Below are positions 61,191 to 64,000 of a stretch of DNA of 64,000 nucleotides, one piece after another (position 1 is the first letter of the stretch; each line of letters begins with the position of its first letter). Below the pieces are notes generated by a model that had not been told where the DNA came from, did no database searches, and saw nothing but the letters and a program-made list of their open reading frames with translations. Both the position numbers and the translations under genes were made by a program. The DNA is from Diplonema papillatum (Eukaryota > Euglenozoa > Diplonemea > Diplonemida > Diplonemidae). Location: the NCBI GenBank assembly GCA_030068145.1, contig JAPJBO010000814.1, positions 39,531-103,530 of the forward strand, given 5' to 3'.

Positions 61191-63341
61191 TAGGGGGGGG
61201 TCATATAGGGGTCATATGGGGGTCATATGGGGGTCATATAGGGGTCATATGGGGGTCATATGGGGGTCATATAGGGGTCATATGGGGGTCATATAGGGGT
61301 CATATGGGGGTCATATGGGGGTCATATAGGGGTCATATAGGGGTCATATGGGGGTCATATGGGGGTCATATAGGGGTCATATGGGGGTCATATAGGGGTC
61401 ATATGGGGGTCATATAGGGGTCATATGGGGGTCATATTGGGGTCATATGGGGGTCATATAGGGGTCATATGGGGGTCATATAGGGGTCATATGGGGGTCA
61501 TATGGGGGTCATATAGGGGTCATATGGGGGTCATATAGGGGTCATATGGGGGTCATATGGGGTCATATGGGGGTCATATAGGGGTCATATAGGGGTCATA
61601 TGGGGGTCATATAGGGGTCATATAGGGGTCTATGGGGGTCATAATGGGGGTCATATAGGGGTCATATAGGGGTCATATAGGGTCATATGGGGGGGTCATA
61701 TAGGGGTCATATAGGGGTCATATGGGGTCATATGGGGGTCATATAGGGGTCATATGGGGTCATATAGGGGTCATATGGGGGTCATATAGGGGTCATATGG
61801 GGGTCATATAGGGGTTCTATAGGGGTCATATGGGGGTCATATGGGGTCATATGGGGGTCATATGGGGGTCATAATCATGCAGGGTCAAAACCTTGTGTCT
61901 TTTTTGGAAATGGCAAAAAAAAATTCGGAAAAAAATGGATTTTTTGAATTTTAAAAATTTGGAACACTCTGTGGTAATTTTGAGGAAGTTGAGCAAATTT
62001 TTTCTTTTCCAAAAAATTTTCAGGGCTCCATCGGCCCCGCGGGAGCGTTTTAAAAAGACACAGGTTTTGACCCTGCATGATATGGGGGTCATATAGGGGT
62101 CATATAGGGGTCATATGGGGGTCATATAGGGGTCATATAGGGGTCATATGGGGGTCATATGGGGGTCATATAGGGGTCATATGGGTCATATGGGGGTCAT
62201 ATAGGGGTATATGGGGGTCATATGGGGTCAATGGGGGTCATATAGGGGTCATGGGGGGTCATATAGGGGTCATATAGGGGTCATATGGGGGTCATATGGG
62301 GGTCATATAGGGGTCATATAGGGGTCATATAGGGGTCATATGGGGGTCATATAGGGGTCATATAGGGGTCATATGGGGGTCATATGGGGGTCATATAGGG
62401 GTCATATAGGGGTCATATGGGGGTCATATGGGGGTCATATGGGGGTCATATGGGGGGGGTATATGGGGTCATATGGGGTCAATAGAGGGGTCATATGGGG
62501 GTCATATAGGGGTCATATAGGGGTCATATGGGGGTCATATAGGGGTCATATAGGGGTCATATGGGGGTCATATGGGGGTCATATGGGGGTCATATGGGGG
62601 TCATATGGGGGTCATATAGGGGTCATATGGGGGTCATATGGGGGTCATATGGGGGTCATATGGGGGTCATATAGGGGTCATATAGGGGTCATATGGGGTC
62701 ATATGGGGGTCATATGGGGGTCATATGGGGGTCATATAGGGGTCATATAGGGGTCATATAGGGGTCATATGGGGGTCATATAGGGGTCATATGGGGGTCA
62801 TATGGGGTCGATATGGGGGTCATAGGGGGGGGTCATATGGGGGTCATATAGGGGTCATATAGGGGTCATATGGGGGTCATATAGGGGTCATATAGGGGTC
62901 ATATAGGGGTCATATAGGGGTCATATGGGGGTCATATAGGGGTCATATGGGGGTCATATGGGGGTCATATAGGGGTCATATAGGGGTCATATGGGGGTCA
63001 TATAGGGGTCATATAGGGGTCATATAGGGGTCATATGGGGGTCATATAGGGGTCATATAGGGGTCATATGGGGGTCATATGGGGGTCATATAGGGGTCAT
63101 ATAGGGGGCATATGGGGGTCATATAGGGGGTCATATAGGGGGTCATATGGGGGTCATATAGGGGTCATATATGGGGGTCATATGGGGGTCATATAGGGGT
63201 CATATAGGGGTCATATGGGGGTCATATGGGGGTCATATAGGGGTCATATAGGGGTCATATAGGGGTCATATGGGGGTCATATAGGGGTAATATATGGGTC
63301 ATATGGGGGTCATATGGTGGTCATATAGGGGTCATATGGGG
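61191..63341. repeat. 11 bp satellite GGGGTCATATR, about 2 kb
   Basis: About 175 units of 11 bp, each ending in A or G (AT-A-GGGGTCAT or AT-G-GGGGTCAT), irregularly alternating, with rare 1-2 bp indels. Interrupted once by MITE copy H. ORFs across it (GSYRGHMGVIW repeats) are not genes. Confidence 0.98.
61876..62079. mobile_element. MITE copy H inside the 11 bp satellite
   Basis: 204 bp with several small deletions. Left flank ATAAT, right flank ATAT; the satellite target would be ATAT, so one base was gained on the left. Confidence 0.9.
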
Positions 63342-63349
63342 GTGGCAGG

Positions 63350-63535
63350 TCTCTACCCCGGCAAATCTTTACTCCGGCATTTTTAGTGTTTTGCCTTGGG
63401 TGGATCTTTACTCCGTCGACCTTTACTCCGTCGGACCTTGACTCCGCCGACCTTGACTCCGCCGACCTTGACTCCGCCGATCTTGACTCCGTCGACCTTG
63501 ACTCCGCCAACCTTTACTCCGCAGGGTAAAGGTCA
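63350..63535. repeat. CCTTGACTCCGCCGA tandem repeats
   Basis: About eight 15 bp units (CCTTGACTCCGCCGA, CCTTTACTCCGTCGA). Inverse of the short array at 60,440-60,525. Confidence 0.85.
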
Positions 63536-64000
63536 CCAAAATTTTGGGTCAAAATTTTGGGTCGAAATTTTTGGGTCAAAATTTGGGTTGAAAATTTTGG
63601 TCACAATTTTGGGTTGAAAATTTTGGGTCAGATTTTTGGGTCGAAATTTTTGGTCAAAAATTTTCAGCTGAAGCATCTGGATCAAAAATTTGGTTCAAAT
63701 TGGGTTTTGGACTCAAGATTTGGGCAAAAGTTTGAATTGGGATCATTTGAGGCAAAGATACCGAAATTTGGGTCCCCAAATCTGGTGTTCAAAAATTTGG
63801 TCCAAATCTTGGGTCACAGACCCGAAAATGGTGCAAAAAATGTTCAGTTGGATCATTTCGATTAAAGATTTGGGTCAAAACTTGGGTTTTGGACTCAAGA
63901 TTTGGGCAAAAGTTTGGATTGGGATCATTTGAGGCAAAGATACTGAAATCTGGGTCCCCAATCTCGTGTTCAAAAACCTTGGTCCAAAATTTAGGGTCAC
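63536..64000. repeat. GGGTCAAAATTTTG array and a 181 bp tandem repeat to the right edge
   Basis: 63,536-63,660 is the short GGGTC array. Then TGGGTTTTGGACTCAAGATT begins a unit at about 63,701 and again at 63,882 with about 95 percent similarity, continuing off the edge. Confidence 0.85.

Noticed and set aside
61108..62750. ORFs of repeated GSYRGHMGVIW
   Set aside because: Translation of the 11 bp satellite.
61191..63341. Telomeric repeat at a chromosome end
   Set aside because: GGGGTCATATR does not resemble known telomere repeats, contains a MITE, and is followed by other satellites; subtelomeric location is possible but not shown.
1..64000. Bacterial or organellar origin
   Set aside because: No operons, candidate introns, eukaryotic transposon superfamilies and large minisatellites; no rRNA or tRNA genes seen.

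Overview
This window looks like nuclear DNA of a microbial eukaryote, probably an alga or other protist. The lineage cannot be fixed from the sequence. A chromerid-type alveolate is possible, but that is only a guess. The eukaryotic signs are candidate introns, a secretory multidomain gene, SPFH/stomatin-like genes, piggyBac, Merlin, hAT-like and PIF-like DNA transposons, tyrosine-recombinase-type retroelement remains, and large minisatellites. There is no operon structure and I saw no rRNA, tRNA or CRISPR array. All coordinates were read by eye and may be off by a few bases.

Layout. From 1 to 0.83 kb lies the end of an unrecognised gene (minus strand) running off the left edge. From 1.4 to 25.6 kb lies a tandem segmental duplication. 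Each unit carries one SPFH gene on the minus strand (block A, 4 copies here), its upstream flank (block B) and its downstream flank (block C). A fifth A+B copy sits at 50.2-53.5 kb. Because the copies are nearly identical, they act as empty-site controls for one another. They show directly a 3.2 kb piggyBac element (TTAA duplication) just upstream of one SPFH start codon, a 1.65 kb TIR element with a TTA duplication, a 1.6 kb TIR element, a 0.6 kb indel, and small 5'-truncated retroposons.

From 25.6 to 32.4 kb there are decayed repeats, a hAT-like element with an 8 bp target duplication, and weak ORFs. From 32.4 to 41.7 kb is the main host-gene island: a long secretory GBP-like gene whose GTP-binding motifs are degenerate, and coiled-coil coding exons that may form one or two genes. 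From 42.1 to 50.2 kb are transposon genes: a CENP-B/pogo-like DNA-binding fragment, a Merlin/ISXO2-type transposase with a frameshift, a TIR element fragment, and an RT-RNase H gene ending in B1-A2-B2 terminal repeats.

From 53.5 to 61 kb is a nested graveyard. It holds a short split-direct-repeat retroelement, a piggyBac relic, a Merlin relic inside a long-inverted-repeat element, and many copies of a ~212 bp MITE with 4 bp target duplications. In several places removing the MITE restores the host reading frame. From 61 to 64 kb there is only satellite DNA: an 11 bp repeat with two alternating variants, and AT-rich GGGTC-type arrays.

No single new cellular pathway is evident. The most notable items are the MITE family, the split-repeat retroelements, the retroposon family with a fixed 3' end and a TGCT target, the piggyBac gene with an extra N-terminal C..H domain and a possible 23 nt intron, and the GBP-like pseudo-GTPase.
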